A stretch of 64,000 nt of DNA from Mycobacterium kiyosense (GCA_021654635.1 AP025179.1:5084001-5148000), one strand, 5' to 3'; positions 6,151 through 15,563 are shown, counted from the stretch's first letter. Program-made: numbers and translations. The notes: generated by a model from the sequence alone, not told the origin.

Positions 6151-7078
6151 TCAGAGGGTAGCACTGGTCACGTCCGTTCCTTGGGGCACGCCGTGGCGGC
6201 TGGCCGGGTGTCGGTAGAGGCTCAGGCCCGCGATGGCCTCGCGCCGCCGGGTGTCGGATACCCGCGTGTAGATCTGGGTCGATTGAATGCTCTTGTGCCG
6301 CATCAGTTCTTGGACGGTGCATAGGTCGTTGCCGTCGTCGAGCAGCGATGTCGCGTACCAGTGGCGCAGCGCGTGCGGGGTGCCGCGGACGCCGGCGCGG
6401 CGCATGGTGCGGCCGATGATGTCGGACACCGATTTGCGGTGGATGTGCTCGGCTGGGTGTCCGCGCATCGGGAACCACCATCCGGTCGCTGGCATCTGCG
6501 CGGCCAGCTCGATCAGGGCCGGGTGCAGCGGGATTGAGCGCAGCTTGCGGCCTTTGCCTTTGACCCACAGCAGCCGGGCCGTCAGGTCGATGTCTTCGCC
6601 GCGCATCTGGGCGATTTCGCTGACCCGCAGGCCCGCCAGCAGTGCGAGCAGAATCATCGCGCGGGTGGTGGACCACATGCGCGTTGCGAGCAGTTTGGGG
6701 ACGTCGGCGTCGGCGACGGGGCGCGGCTCACGATCCGGCACCTTCGCCGACCCCACCTTGATCATCGGGTTGTCGAGGCGGCGGTCCATGATCTGCAAGC
6801 CACTTGAACCAGGCGGCCAGATACGAGGTGTAGGTGGCGGCGGTGGAGTCCGACCATTCAGTGTGTGAGGCCAGCCAGCGGGAGATATCGAGCGGCTCGG
6901 CCCGCAGCGGCTGGATGCCGGTCTCGTCGCGGAAGCGTCGTATCAGGCGGAGGCGTTCGGCGACGGTCAGCGGGGAAAGCCGCTGCGCGTACTGCCACAC
7001 CTCCCAGTCAGCCAATCCGATCACGCTGGGCGCCGGGGTTGCGGCTGCGGTCGTAGTGTCGTCGAGGGTCGCGGTCAT
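6151..7078 (-). pseudogene. Tyrosine integrase, broken by a single-base shift
   Basis: The amino-terminal SAM-like core-binding part (ATG 7078; DWEVWQYAQRLSPLTVAERL to AAWFKWL) and the catalytic part (from about 6797, QIMDRRLDN onward) are in different frames. Joining them needs removal of one T in TGGCTTGCAG. The catalytic half keeps all tyrosine-recombinase residues: Arg in GLRVSEIAQMR, Lys in VKGKGRKLR, HALRH, the second His in LMRHKS, and the nucleophile in QIYTRV. The start overlaps the upstream gene as ATGA. It would integrate and excise the element. It is either inactivated, mis-sequenced or expressed through +1 recoding at CTT; the sequence cannot tell which. Confidence 0.85.
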
Positions 7079-7527
7079 GCTGCCCGGTCCAGTTCGTCGG
7101 CGGCGTCGAGGATGGCCGCGGCGATCTGCCGGGCTGTCGCCGCGTCGTAGTCGCCGCGGGCGACGATGCCGATCGTGCGCACCGTGGTGCCGTCTTGGTT
7201 CTGGCAGCCGAGGATGATCACGTCGGTGTCGGCGCTGACGCTGCGTCGGGTGCCGTCGAATGCCCGGATCCAGCCGGTGTCGCTTTCCTCGGGTAGCCAG
7301 ATGCGGGTGGCGTCGGCCGGTGGCGTGACGTCGCTGAACAGCACGTGGTCGGCGAGGTTGGCGCGGGCCCAGCCGCGGGCGGCCTCGAGTAGCGCGTGCG
7401 CCTGGTCGCCGGCGGGCATCGCCGACTGGTCGGCTTCTGCGTCCATGCGGTCAAGTTCGTTGATCTGCCAGCCGGTGAGCTGGTCGGTCAGGTCGCGCCA
7501 GCAGGACGCGTCGCCGTCGCCGGTCAT
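7075..7527 (-). CDS. Element paralog family member 3 (150 aa)
   Basis: ATG 7527 begins a protein that opens with CWRDLTDQLTGWQINELDR and ends with ARQIAAAILDAADELDRAA. The same opening and ending recur in the neighbour at 7832-8280, and the ending recurs again at 8277-8585, so this is one of three tandem relatives. The middle is beta-rich with an NQDGTT turn. Its stop overlaps the integrase start (ATGA), implying coupled expression. No known function; it could be a regulator or an accessory of recombination, from context alone. Confidence 0.65.
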   Translation of the reverse strand: MTGDGDASCWRDLTDQLTGWQINELDRMDAEADQSAMPAGDQAHALLEAARGWARANLADHVLFSDVTPPADATRIWLPEESDTGWIRAFDGTRRSVSADTDVIILGCQNQDGTTVRTIGIVARGDYDAATARQIAAAILDAADELDRAA

Positions 7528-7831
7528 CGGGCGGCCTCGGCGCGCACGGCAGCATTGACGCCGCTGCCGATGGATGGTTGTAGCCCGGTGTGCGCCGCCG
7601 GCAGCGAAGTGGAATCGGATGGGGTCATAAGTGGCGAAGATAAACGGAAATGCATTGTGCGGCAAGCAAACCGGGTGGATGCGTGAGAAGTCGTCGTATG
7701 CGCGAGATTTCGCGTGCAGCAAACATCGGTGCGACAACGAAATACGGTTTCGTGGGGCGCGCGGGAAATTGCTGTAGCACGCCGGAGGTTTTCGGGACGC
7801 GAAACGTCGAAACAGGGGGGCGTGTCTTCCT
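7528..7831. other. AT-richer gap between two paralogs
   Basis: About 300 bp that separates paralogs 2 and 3. The part from about 7620 to 7800 is much less GC-rich than its surroundings and has several short A/T stretches. An open frame crosses it on the minus strand, but its codon use and composition are not protein-like. It may hold the promoter of the paralog-integrase pair. No clear -10/-35 pair can be singled out. Confidence 0.4.
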
Positions 7832-8280
7832 TTACGCCCGGTCGATCTCGTCGGCGGCGTCGAGCAGCGCGGCGGCCAGGTGGCGGGCCTGGGTGGGGTC
7901 AGGTCGTCGCCGTCGATCACACCGAGGAGCCATGTGACGGTGCCGTCGCTGTGCTGGGTGCCGTAGGCGGTCACGGCGGCTTTGTTGCCGGGGATTTCGT
8001 GGGAGGGCCGGCCCAGGCACCGCAGCCAGGTGCCGTCGGGTCGTTGTTCCCAGGATTCGGCGTGGTCCGCCCCGTCGGGTAGGGGTACCTCGGCGAACAT
8101 GGCGTCGGCGAGGTTGTCCTGGGCGCAGCGGCGTGCGATGTGCAGCAGCAGCTCGGCGGCGTCGTTGAGGGAGTCCCATGCGGATGCGGCTTCGGACTTC
8201 TCCAAGTCGCCGATCTGCTCGGCGGTGAGTTGGTCGGCCAGGTCACGCCAGGTGGCCGCGTGATTCTCGGGTACGGTCAT
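7832..8280 (-). pseudogene. Element paralog family member 2, frameshifted
   Basis: ATG 8280 overlaps the stop of the previous gene (ATGA). The protein opens TWRDLADQLTAEQIGDLEK, matching paralog 3, and continues to LLGVIDGDDLTP. There the frame must shift at the GGGTGGGG tract (7891-7898, plus-strand reading) to reach the expected ending TQARHLAAALLDAADEIDRA and the stop at 7832. One base appears missing. Without correction, translation reads through the gap into paralog 3 as an artificial fusion. Function unknown. Confidence 0.6.
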
Positions 8281-8585
8281 CGTGCGCACCGAAGCCGGTC
8301 GACCTCATCGGCGGCGTCACGCAGCATCGCCGCCAACTGACGCACCGCCTCGACGTCCAACGCCACGCAGCCGGTGAACGCATCCGGGCGGGCTCCGCTC
8401 ACGTCGATGCTGACGTAGCGGGTAGCGGTGCCGTTGGAGCGCTGCGCACCCTGCACTGCGATGGCGAAGCCGGCGGCTTCGCGGACGGTGCCGACGAAGG
8501 CGCGCCCCGGCAGGTCCGACGACGGGCGGCGTGTCCAGCCGTGGACGGTGGTCGCGTCGGCCGGGGGCGGGTTGAGCATGGGCAC
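8277..8585 (-). CDS. Element paralog family member 1, start uncertain
   Basis: The last 25 residues (VRQLAAMLRDAADEVDRL) match the shared ending of the two downstream paralogs, and the middle (FVGTVREAAGFAIAVQG) fits the same beta-rich core. GTG 8585 or ATG 8579 begins this frame without a good ribosome-binding site. ATG 8644 in another frame has AGGAG about 13 nt upstream and encodes MTTTPVPFCAHSDVGGHADE, so the real gene may start there with a frame break near 8575. It is the element gene closest to ychF. Confidence 0.5.
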   Translation of the reverse strand: MPMLNPPPADATTVHGWTRRPSSDLPGRAFVGTVREAAGFAIAVQGAQRSNGTATRYVSIDVSGARPDAFTGCVALDVEAVRQLAAMLRDAADEVDRLRCAR

Positions 8586-8712
8586 TCATCGGCGTGGCCG
8601 CCGACATCGGAGTGCGCACAGAACGGGACGGGGGTGGTGGTCATGTGCGGGCTGATCTCCTGTTTGAGGACGGGGCCAAGCTAGCTGGCCTAACGCCCTT
8701 GCGGGATCGGCC

Positions 8713-9804
8713 CTACTTCGTCGGCTTTGTTGTTGCTCCGTGTCGGAACTCGACCACGTCCCCGTCGGCCATCACGTAGTCCTTGCCCTCCATCCGGACC
8801 TTGCCGGCCGCCTTGGCCGCGGCCATCGATCCGGCCGCCACCAGGTCGTCGAAGGACACGATCTCGGCCTTGATGAAGCCCTTCTCGAAATCGGTGTGAA
8901 TCACCCCGGCGGCCTTCGGCGCGGTGTCGCCCTGGTGAATCACCCAGGCGCGCGCCTCCTTCGGCCCGGCCGTCAGATACGTCTGCAGCTTCAGCGTGTG
9001 AAACCCCGCCCGCGCCAACGCATCCAGGCCCCGCTCGGTCTGCCCGATCGACTCCAGCAGCTCCGCCGCAGACTCGTCGTCGAGCTCGATCAGCTCGGAT
9101 TCGATTGCGGCGTCCAGGAATACGGCGTCGGCCGGGGCGACCAGCGAACGCAGCTCGGCGATCCGCGCAGCGTCGGTCAGTACCGACTCGTCGGCGTTGA
9201 ACACGTACAGGAACGGCTTGGTGGTCAGCAGGTTCAGCTCCCGCAGCGGCGAGGTGTCCACGCCGGCGCCGAACAGCGTCTTGCCACTGTCCAGAATCTG
9301 CTGCGCGGCCAAGGCCGCGTCGTGCACCGGCTTGCGCTCCTTATTGGTGCGGGCTTCCTTCTCCAACCGGGGCAGGGCGCGCTCCAAGGTCTGCATGTCG
9401 GCCAGGATCAACTCGGTTTCGACGACCTCGATGTCGGATCGGGGATCCACCTTGCCTGAGACATGCGTCACATCGTCGTCGGCGAACACCCGCACCACCT
9501 GGCAAATCGCGTCGCACTCGCGGATGTGGGCCAGGAACTTGTTGCCCAGCCCGGCCCCCTCCGAGGCGCCCTGCACCAACCCGGCGATGTCGACGAACGT
9601 CACCGGCGCCGGCACGATGCGTTCGGATCCGAAGAGTTCGGCCAGTTTGTCCAGCCGCGGGTCCGGCAGCGACACCACGCCCTCGTTCGGTTCGATCGTC
9701 GCGAACGGGTAGTTGGCCGCGACCACGTTGTTGCGCGTCAACGCGTTGAAGAGGGTCGACTTGCCGACGTTGGGCAAACCCACGATTCCCAGGCTGAGGC
9801 TCAC
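8713..9804 (-). CDS. ychF: Redox-regulated ribosome-binding ATPase YchF
   Basis: 363 residues, the usual length. It has the Obg-family G1 motif GLPNVGKST at residues 8-16, a G3 motif DIAGLVQGA, and the altered G4 motif NADE near residue 203 that gives YchF its preference for ATP over GTP. A coiled-coil insert follows the G domain, and a C-terminal TGS domain begins near residue 275. It binds ribosomes and is linked to stress responses in bacteria. The phage-like element begins within about 130 bp of its stop codon; the coding end looks intact. Confidence 0.97.
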   Translation of the reverse strand: MSLSLGIVGLPNVGKSTLFNALTRNNVVAANYPFATIEPNEGVVSLPDPRLDKLAELFGSERIVPAPVTFVDIAGLVQGASEGAGLGNKFLAHIRECDAICQVVRVFADDDVTHVSGKVDPRSDIEVVETELILADMQTLERALPRLEKEARTNKERKPVHDAALAAQQILDSGKTLFGAGVDTSPLRELNLLTTKPFLYVFNADESVLTDAARIAELRSLVAPADAVFLDAAIESELIELDDESAAELLESIGQTERGLDALARAGFHTLKLQTYLTAGPKEARAWVIHQGDTAPKAAGVIHTDFEKGFIKAEIVSFDDLVAAGSMAAAKAAGKVRMEGKDYVMADGDVVEFRHGATTKPTK

Positions 9805-9888
9805 GAGGAGCCAAGTGTACGGGGGACGCTCCCGGCGAGTGCCCGCCTATATACGGGCCTTTGGCCTGATTGCCGGTACGGTCGACGT

Positions 9889-11121
9889 GTGTCAGCGCAG
9901 CGGGAGAGGTCCGCGGTGGAGCCAAGCCACCGCTCGATCGTCCCCAGCATCCCTGGGGTGCCGTGGTGGGCGGCCGTGCTCATCGCCGTCGGAGCGACGG
10001 CCCTGGGCTACTTGCTGGACGCCGGCCACAAGGATCTGACCCACACCTTCGCCCTGCTGTACATCGCCGGCTGCGTGGCCGCGGTGCTGGCGGTGCGGCA
10101 GGCGGCGGTGTTCACCGCGGTGATCCAGCCGCCGCTGATCCTGTTCTGCGCGGTCCCCGGGGCGTACTGGCTCTTCCACGGCGGCAAGGTCGATAAGTTC
10201 AAAGACCTGTTGATCAACTGCGGTTACCCGCTGATCGAGCGGTTCCCGCTGATGCTGGGCACCGCGGGCGGGGTGCTGTTGATCGGGCTGCTCCGCTGGT
10301 ACTTCGGCAAGAGCAGCCGGACGGCCCCGGCCGCCGACGCGGTCAAAGACGAAGAAAGAGGCAAGGCCGCGACACGAACAGCGGCGCGCACCCCGCTGCT
10401 CACCGGCCTCGCAGCCAAGGCACGCACGCTGCTGGCCGGCCTGACCGGCGAAGACGCCGACGAGTCCGACGGCGCGGATGCGCCACCGGCGCACGCCAGA
10501 GGCCGCAGCGCGAGAACCACCCGCGCGGCGCGGCGCGGCAGCGCGCAACGGCCGGCAGCCCGGACCCGGTCGCGGCACGCCCGCCCGGACGAGGCGAGCG
10601 GGTCGGCTGACGAGCGCACGCGGCGCACCGCGCGTAGGAGCGCGGCGCCCGGACCCGAGATAGGCGACTTCGACCCTGCCGAGCCGCCGCGCCGGACACG
10701 CCGCCGGCGCCCCGACCCGGATGCCGACCTGGGTGCCCCGCCCCCGCGGGAGCCGCGCCGCGAGCCGCGTACGCGACGCAACCCGTACGAGCGGCCCTAC
10801 GACCGCCCCGAGCCGCGCACCAGCCGCTTCGACCCTTACGAAACCTACGACCGGCCGGAGCCGCCGGCCCGCGGCGACCGCCGCAGCCGCCCCGAGCGCC
10901 GCGCGCCCGAGCCGTACCCGCCCTACGAGCCCCGCCGGCGCGCTACGCCGGCCGGTTCGGGCGGCGCCAACCCGACCCACCACCCGATTTCGCAGGTCCG
11001 CTATCGCGGCCAGCCGCCGCGCAACGATCCGCGGGGCGAGCCGCTCGACGAACCGCGCGCGAATGGCCGCCGTCCGCGTGCCGCACGCCGACCGCCTGCT
11101 GAGTGGGAATACGACAACTGA
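9889..11121 (+). CDS. DUF6542-like membrane protein with long Arg/Pro-rich tail (410 aa)
   Basis: I chose GTG 9889 (VSAQRERSAVEPSHRS); GTG 9916 is an alternative. An open frame upstream to 9463 only mirrors ychF. Residues 20-145 hold four hydrophobic segments (VPWWAAVLIAVGATALGYLL and others). From about residue 150 the protein is a cytoplasmic tail rich in Arg, Pro, Glu and Asp, with repeated YDRPEPR-like units, and ends EWEYDN. It corresponds by position and type to Rv1111c. Function is unknown; the tail may bind nucleic acid or partner proteins. It is divergent from ychF. Confidence 0.85.
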   Translation: MSAQRERSAVEPSHRSIVPSIPGVPWWAAVLIAVGATALGYLLDAGHKDLTHTFALLYIAGCVAAVLAVRQAAVFTAVIQPPLILFCAVPGAYWLFHGGKVDKFKDLLINCGYPLIERFPLMLGTAGGVLLIGLLRWYFGKSSRTAPAADAVKDEERGKAATRTAARTPLLTGLAAKARTLLAGLTGEDADESDGADAPPAHARGRSARTTRAARRGSAQRPAARTRSRHARPDEASGSADERTRRTARRSAAPGPEIGDFDPAEPPRRTRRRRPDPDADLGAPPPREPRREPRTRRNPYERPYDRPEPRTSRFDPYETYDRPEPPARGDRRSRPERRAPEPYPPYEPRRRATPAGSGGANPTHHPISQVRYRGQPPRNDPRGEPLDEPRANGRRPRAARRPPAEWEYDN

Positions 11122-11171
11122 GCTAGCTGTGGCGACCTACGCCGCGGCCCGCGTCAGCAATGAACCGCTGC

Positions 11172-12191
11172 TCAGCCCTTCGACCGCGGCGGCCGGATCT
11201 CCCGCGGCAGCGCGAACACCAGCGTCTCGTTGGCCGTCGTCACCGGCTGCACCAAGTCGTAACCGTATTCGGCCAGCCGCTCCAGCACACCGCGGACCAG
11301 CACCTCGGGAACCGACGCCCCGGACGTCACACCGACCGTCCGGACGTCGTCCAGCCAGGCCGGATCGATGTCGTCGGCCCAGTCCACCAGGTACGCGGCC
11401 TGCGATCCGGCGCCGAGGGCCACCTCGACCAGCCGCACCGAGTTCGACGAGTTGCGCGACCCCACCACGATCACCAGCTCACACTCCGGGGCCATCGCCT
11501 TGACCGCGACCTGACGGTTCTGCGTCGCGTAGCAGATGTCGTCGCTGGGCGGGTCCTGCAGCTTGGGGAAGCGCTCCCGCAGCCGGCCGACGATCTCCAT
11601 GGTCTCGTCGACCGACAGCGTCGTCTGCGACAACCAGATCACCTTGTCCTCGTCGCGGACGCTGACGTGCTGGACCGAATCGACCCCGTCGACAAGCTGC
11701 ACATGGTCGGGCGCTTCCCCGGCCGTGCCGATCACCTCTTCGTGGCCTTCGTGGCCGATCAGCAAGATGTCGTAGTCGTCCCGGGCGAAACGCTTGGCCT
11801 CGTTGTGCACCTTGGTGACCAGCGGGCAGGTGGCGTCGATGGTCTGCAGGTTGCGTTCGGCGGCCGCCGCATACACCGTCGGCGCGACCCCGTGCGCGGA
11901 GAACACGACGATCGCCCCCTCGGGCACCTGGTCGGTTTCCTCGACGAACACCGCGCCCGCCTTGGCCAGCGTGTCCACCACGTGCCGGTTGTGCACGATC
12001 TCGTGCCGCACGTAAACGGGTGCTCCGTGCTTCTCCAGGGCACGTTCGACCGTCTCCACGGCACGGTCCACACCGGCGCAGTAACCACGCGGCTCGGCCA
12101 GCAGCACCCGCTTGCGGGTCGGAGAATCGGCTAGCGAGCCTGCTATAGAGCTCGAAGCGCCGGGAATCCCCATGTCGATAGTGGGCACCAT
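11172..12191 (-). CDS. ispH: 4-hydroxy-3-methylbut-2-enyl diphosphate reductase IspH
   Basis: Last step of the MEP pathway, reducing HMBPP to IPP and DMAPP with a [4Fe-4S] cluster. The three cluster cysteines are visible: GYCAGV at residue 38, DATCP near 129 and [10 protein letters not shown] near 226. [13 protein letters not shown] and TSGASVPE, which bind the substrate diphosphate and stabilise the active site, are also present. 339 residues is the normal length. Start ATG 12191 gives the amino terminus [10 protein letters not shown] that I recall for the M. tuberculosis LytB2 form. Confidence 0.97.
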   Translation of the reverse strand: MVPTIDMGIPGASSSIAGSLADSPTRKRVLLAEPRGYCAGVDRAVETVERALEKHGAPVYVRHEIVHNRHVVDTLAKAGAVFVEETDQVPEGAIVVFSAHGVAPTVYAAAAERNLQTIDATCPLVTKVHNEAKRFARDDYDILLIGHEGHEEVIGTAGEAPDHVQLVDGVDSVQHVSVRDEDKVIWLSQTTLSVDETMEIVGRLRERFPKLQDPPSDDICYATQNRQVAVKAMAPECELVIVVGSRNSSNSVRLVEVALGAGSQAAYLVDWADDIDPAWLDDVRTVGVTSGASVPEVLVRGVLERLAEYGYDLVQPVTTANETLVFALPREIRPPRSKG

Positions 12192-12290
12192 GGGATCCAG
12201 GGTACTTTCCGCGCGGACCTGCCTGCCATTTCGCCGGACCGGCGCGCGCTCAGCTTGGAGTTAGCCGCTGCTTGAGGCAGTCTTGGAGCC

Positions 12291-12905
12291 ATGGCTACTG
12301 CACCGTATGGAGTTCGGCTGCTGGTCGGCGCGGCGACAGTCGCCGTCGAGGAGACGATGAGGCTTCCGAAAACCATCCTGATGTACCCGATGACCCTGGT
12401 CAGCCAGGCGGCACACCTGGTGATGCGGGTTCAGCAGAACATCGCTGAATTGGTCATCAAGGGCGACAGCACCTTGGAGTCGATCTTTCCGCCCAAGGAC
12501 GAACAGCCCGAGTGGGCGACGTTCGACGAGGACCTGGAGGTCCTGGACGGCGGCGGCCAGAGCGGCTTCTCGTCCATCCCGGTCGACGGCATCGACACCG
12601 AACGCCGCACCGAGGGGCGCTTCGCGCTGTACTCGGTGTCCGACGCCGCCGACACCGTCGAGGCCGCCGAACCCACCGCCCCACCCGCCACCAAGCAACC
12701 GGGCAAAGCCGCCGGCGTGCCGGTCCCGGCCGTGGCCACCGAACTCGACTACCCGCAGTTGACCCTGGCGCAGCTGCGCGCCCGGCTGCAGTCGCTGGAC
12801 GTCGCCGAGCTCGAGGCGCTGCTGGCCTACGAGCAGGCCACCAAAGCCCGGGCCCCGTTCCAGACGTTGCTGGCCAACAGGATCACCCGCGCGTCCGCGA
12901 AGTGA
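12291..12905 (+). CDS. Lipid droplet-associated protein, Rv1109c type (204 aa)
   Basis: The amino-terminal 50 residues are amphipathic and hydrophobic ([20 protein letters not shown] then [10 protein letters not shown]), fitting peripheral attachment to lipid. A Pro/Ala-rich linker runs about 110-145. The end is a small helical domain, [20 protein letters not shown] then [18 protein letters not shown], of a type also seen in other actinobacterial proteins. By position it matches the mycobacterial protein annotated as lipid droplet-associated. The stop overlaps the xseA start (GTGA), so the two are probably co-transcribed. Confidence 0.8.
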   Translation: MATAPYGVRLLVGAATVAVEETMRLPKTILMYPMTLVSQAAHLVMRVQQNIAELVIKGDSTLESIFPPKDEQPEWATFDEDLEVLDGGGQSGFSSIPVDGIDTERRTEGRFALYSVSDAADTVEAAEPTAPPATKQPGKAAGVPVPAVATELDYPQLTLAQLRARLQSLDVAELEALLAYEQATKARAPFQTLLANRITRASAK

Positions 12906-14143
12906 CCCGCGGCGCTGCGCCGGAGGCCAACTCACCGGAAAACCCGTACCCCGTCCGCGCGGTCGCCATCCGGGTAGCCGGCTGGATAGACCGGCTCGGC
13001 ACCGTCTGGGTGGAGGGCCAACTCGCCCAGATCAACCTGCGGCCCAACACCAACACGGTGTTCATGACGCTGCGCGATCCGGCCGCCGACATGTCGCTGA
13101 CGGTGACCTGCTCGCGCGACCTGGTGCTCAACGCGCCGGTGAAGCTGGCCGAAGGCACTCAGGTGGTGGTGTGCGGTAAACCCTCGTTCTACACCGGCCG
13201 GGGTACATTCTCGTTGCGGCTCAGCGAGATTCGTGCCGTCGGGGTCGGCGAGCTGCTAGCCCGCATCGAACGGCTGCGCCGGCTACTGGACGCCGAAGGG
13301 TTGTTCGACCCGCGGCTCAAGCGGCCAATTCCGTTTCTGCCCAACATGATCGGGTTGATCTCGAGCCGCGCCAGTCACGCCGAGCGCGACGTGACGACAG
13401 TGGCCGCCGCGCGCTGGCCGGCGGTGCGGTTCGCCATCCGGCACGCCGCCGTGCAGGGCGTGAACGCCGTGGCACAGATCGTCGAGGCCCTGCGCGACCT
13501 GGACCGGAATCCGGACGTCGACGTGATCGTGCTCGCCCGCGGCGGCGGCAGCGTGGAGGACCTGCTGCCGTTCTCCGACGAGACGCTGTGCCGGGCCATC
13601 TCGGCCTGCCGCACACCGGTGATCAGCGCGGTCGGCCATGAACCCGACAATCCGCTGTGCGATCTGGTCGCCGATCTGCGCGCGGCCACCCCCACCGACG
13701 CCGCCAAGAAGGTGGTTCCCGACGCCGCCGCCGAGCAGCGGCTGGTCGACGACCTGCGCCGGCGCAACGCCCAAGCGCTGCGCAACTGGGTGACCCGCGA
13801 ACAACGCGCGCTGGCCCACCTGCGCAGCCGACCCGTGCTGGCCGACCCGTTGCGCATGGTGACGACCCGGGCCGAGGAGATCTCGCGGGCGCGCTCCGCG
13901 CTGCGCCGCGACATCAACCGGATGCTCGTCGCCGAGACCGAACGCGTCGGACATCTGGGGGCGCGGCTTTCGACGCTGGGCCCGGCGGCGACCCTGGCCC
14001 GCGGATACGCGGTGGTGCAGGTGGCAGCGACGGGCGCGGTGCTGCGGTCCGTCGACGACGCGCCGGCCGGCACCGGGCTGCGGGTGCGGGTCGCCGACGG
14101 TGCCGTCGCAGCGCTGAGCGAAGGACAGACCGATGGATCCTGA
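12902..14143 (+). CDS. xseA: Exodeoxyribonuclease VII large subunit XseA
   Basis: GTG 12902 overlaps the upstream stop by 4 bp. An amino-terminal OB fold (about 20-120, with VEGQLAQIN and FTLR-like strands) binds single-stranded DNA. The catalytic core has [12 protein letters not shown], the conserved [15 protein letters not shown] segment near residues 209-223, and [23 protein letters not shown] long coiled-coil region precedes the C-terminal segment [13 protein letters not shown]. With XseB it degrades single-stranded DNA to oligonucleotides in repair. 413 residues is normal. It overlaps xseB by 11 bp. Confidence 0.96.
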   Translation: MTRGAAPEANSPENPYPVRAVAIRVAGWIDRLGTVWVEGQLAQINLRPNTNTVFMTLRDPAADMSLTVTCSRDLVLNAPVKLAEGTQVVVCGKPSFYTGRGTFSLRLSEIRAVGVGELLARIERLRRLLDAEGLFDPRLKRPIPFLPNMIGLISSRASHAERDVTTVAAARWPAVRFAIRHAAVQGVNAVAQIVEALRDLDRNPDVDVIVLARGGGSVEDLLPFSDETLCRAISACRTPVISAVGHEPDNPLCDLVADLRAATPTDAAKKVVPDAAAEQRLVDDLRRRNAQALRNWVTREQRALAHLRSRPVLADPLRMVTTRAEEISRARSALRRDINRMLVAETERVGHLGARLSTLGPAATLARGYAVVQVAATGAVLRSVDDAPAGTGLRVRVADGAVAALSEGQTDGS

Positions 14144-14369
14144 CCGCGAGCAGGCGACTACACCTATTAGTCAGCTCGGCTACGAAGACTGCCGGGACGA
14201 ACTGATCGAAGTGGTACGGCTCCTGGAGCAGGGCGGGTTGGATCTAGACGCGTCGCTGCGGCTGTGGGAAAGAGGCGAACAACTCGCCAAAAGGTGCGAG
14301 GAGCACTTAGCTGGCGCCCGCCAGCGGGTGGCCGACGCGCTGGCCGCCGGCGACTCCGACCCGACCTGA
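14133..14369 (+). CDS. xseB: Exodeoxyribonuclease VII small subunit XseB
   Basis: 78 residues with the family pattern [20 protein letters not shown] followed by [22 protein letters not shown]. The two helices wrap the coiled-coil of XseA. The start ATG 14133 lies inside the end of xseA, consistent with coupled translation at fixed stoichiometry. Confidence 0.95.
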   Translation: MDPDREQATTPISQLGYEDCRDELIEVVRLLEQGGLDLDASLRLWERGEQLAKRCEEHLAGARQRVADALAAGDSDPT

Positions 14370-14403
14370 GTCGGGCCGCGTCCGGACCGCGGGTTCTTGT
14401 TCA

Positions 14404-14427
14404 ACTGGAACACGTTCCAGTTATTCT
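14404..14427 (+). promoter_or_regulatory. KstR-type operator and -10 element for the 3-beta-HSD gene
   Basis: ACTGGAACACGTTCCAGT (14404-14421) has perfect 8-bp arms. Its core TGGAACACGTTCCA (14406-14419) matches the KstR consensus TNNAACNNGTTNNA exactly. It is followed at once by TATTCT (14422-14427), a good mycobacterial -10 element. Transcription would start at about the ATG at 14433, giving a leaderless mRNA. KstR is the TetR-family repressor of cholesterol catabolism and releases DNA on binding sterol-CoA esters, so the gene should be induced by sterols. Confidence 0.8.
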
Positions 14428-14432
14428 CTGCT

Positions 14433-15563
14433 ATGCTCCGCGTCACTATGGGTGATGCATCTCTGACAACCGAACTAGGCAGCGTTCTGGTCACCGGCGG
14501 CTCGGGCTTCGTCGGCGCCAACCTGGTCAGGACGCTGTTGGATCGCGGACATCAGGTCCGCTCGTTCGACCGCGCTCCCTCGCCGCTGCCGCAGCACCCG
14601 AAACTGGAGGTGTTGCAGGGCGACATCACCGACAAGGCGGTGTGCGAAGCGGCCGTCGACGGCATCGACACGATCATCCACACCGCGGCGATCATCGAGC
14701 TGATGGGTGGCGCCTCGGTCACCGAGGAATACCGCCAGCGCAGCTTCTCGGTGAACGTCGGCGGCACCGAGAACCTGGTCACCGCCGGCCGCAAGGCCGG
14801 CGTCAAGCGGTTCGTCTACACCGCATCCAACAGCGTGGTGATGGGCGGCCAGGAGATCTCCAACGGCGACGAGACGATGCCCTACACCACCCGGTTCAAC
14901 GACCTCTACACCGAGACCAAGGTGGCCGCCGAGAAGTACGTGCTGGCGCAGAACGGCGTCGAGGGCATGCTCACCTGCTCGATCCGGCCCAGCGGCATCT
15001 GGGGCACCGGCGACCAGACCATGTTCCGCAAGGTGTTCGAAAGTGTGATCAAGGGCCATACCAAGGTGCTGGTCGGCCCCAAGTCAGCCAAGTTGGACAA
15101 CTCCTACGTGCACAACCTGATTCACGGCTTCATCCTGGCCGCCGAACACCTGGTTCCCGGCGGCACCGCGCCCGGCCAGGCCTACTTCATCAACGACGGC
15201 GAACCGATCAACATGTTCGAGTTCGCGCGCCCGGTGATCGAAGCGTGCGGCGAAAAATGGCCGACGATAAGGATTCCCGCGCCTCCGGTGCGTGCCGCGA
15301 TGACGGTCTGGCAGCGGCTGCACTTTCAATTCGGCGCGCCCGCACCGCTTCTCGAGCCGTTGGCCATCGAGCGGATCGCCATCAACAACTACTTCTCGAT
15401 CGCAAAGGCACGCCGCGATCTGGGTTACGAGCCGCTGTTCACCACCGAACAGGCGCTCAAGGAATGCCTGCCGTACTACGTCGAGCTGTTCCGCAAGATG
15501 AAGGCCGACGCGCAGGCGGCCAAGAAAGCCGGCAAGGGAGCGGCAGCGGCTACCGGAAGCTGA
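14433..15563 (+). CDS. 3-beta-hydroxysteroid dehydrogenase / delta5-isomerase
   Basis: NAD-dependent extended SDR that oxidises cholesterol to cholest-4-en-3-one, the first step of sterol ring degradation. The Rossmann motif VTGGSGFVGANL is near residues 22-33. The catalytic Tyr and Lys are in DLYTETKVAAE, with a preceding Ser/Asn segment TASNSVVMGG. It is strongly similar to what I recall of Rv1106c along its length. ATG 14433 (MLRVTMGDAS) fits the leaderless promoter; ATG 14448 is possible. It is convergent with the esterase gene, and their 3' ends overlap by 14 bp. Confidence 0.93.
   Translation: MLRVTMGDASLTTELGSVLVTGGSGFVGANLVRTLLDRGHQVRSFDRAPSPLPQHPKLEVLQGDITDKAVCEAAVDGIDTIIHTAAIIELMGGASVTEEYRQRSFSVNVGGTENLVTAGRKAGVKRFVYTASNSVVMGGQEISNGDETMPYTTRFNDLYTETKVAAEKYVLAQNGVEGMLTCSIRPSGIWGTGDQTMFRKVFESVIKGHTKVLVGPKSAKLDNSYVHNLIHGFILAAEHLVPGGTAPGQAYFINDGEPINMFEFARPVIEACGEKWPTIRIPAPPVRAAMTVWQRLHFQFGAPAPLLEPLAIERIAINNYFSIAKARRDLGYEPLFTTEQALKECLPYYVELFRKMKADAQAAKKAGKGAAAATGS

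Noticed and set aside
7075..8289. 404-codon continuous minus-strand frame as a single two-domain protein
   Set aside because: The middle third is non-coding in character. Both ends are separate relatives with their own starts, and the first needs a frame correction to reach its conserved ending. The fusion is an artefact of the frame break.
8586..8712. Search for the right attachment site between the element and ychF
   Set aside because: No duplicated core could be identified because the left end of the element is outside the window. The ychF coding end is intact, so integration inside the gene is not supported.
9463..9888. Amino-terminal extension of the DUF6542-like gene back to 9463
   Set aside because: That segment mirrors the start of ychF on the other strand. 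The protein-like part begins near 9889.
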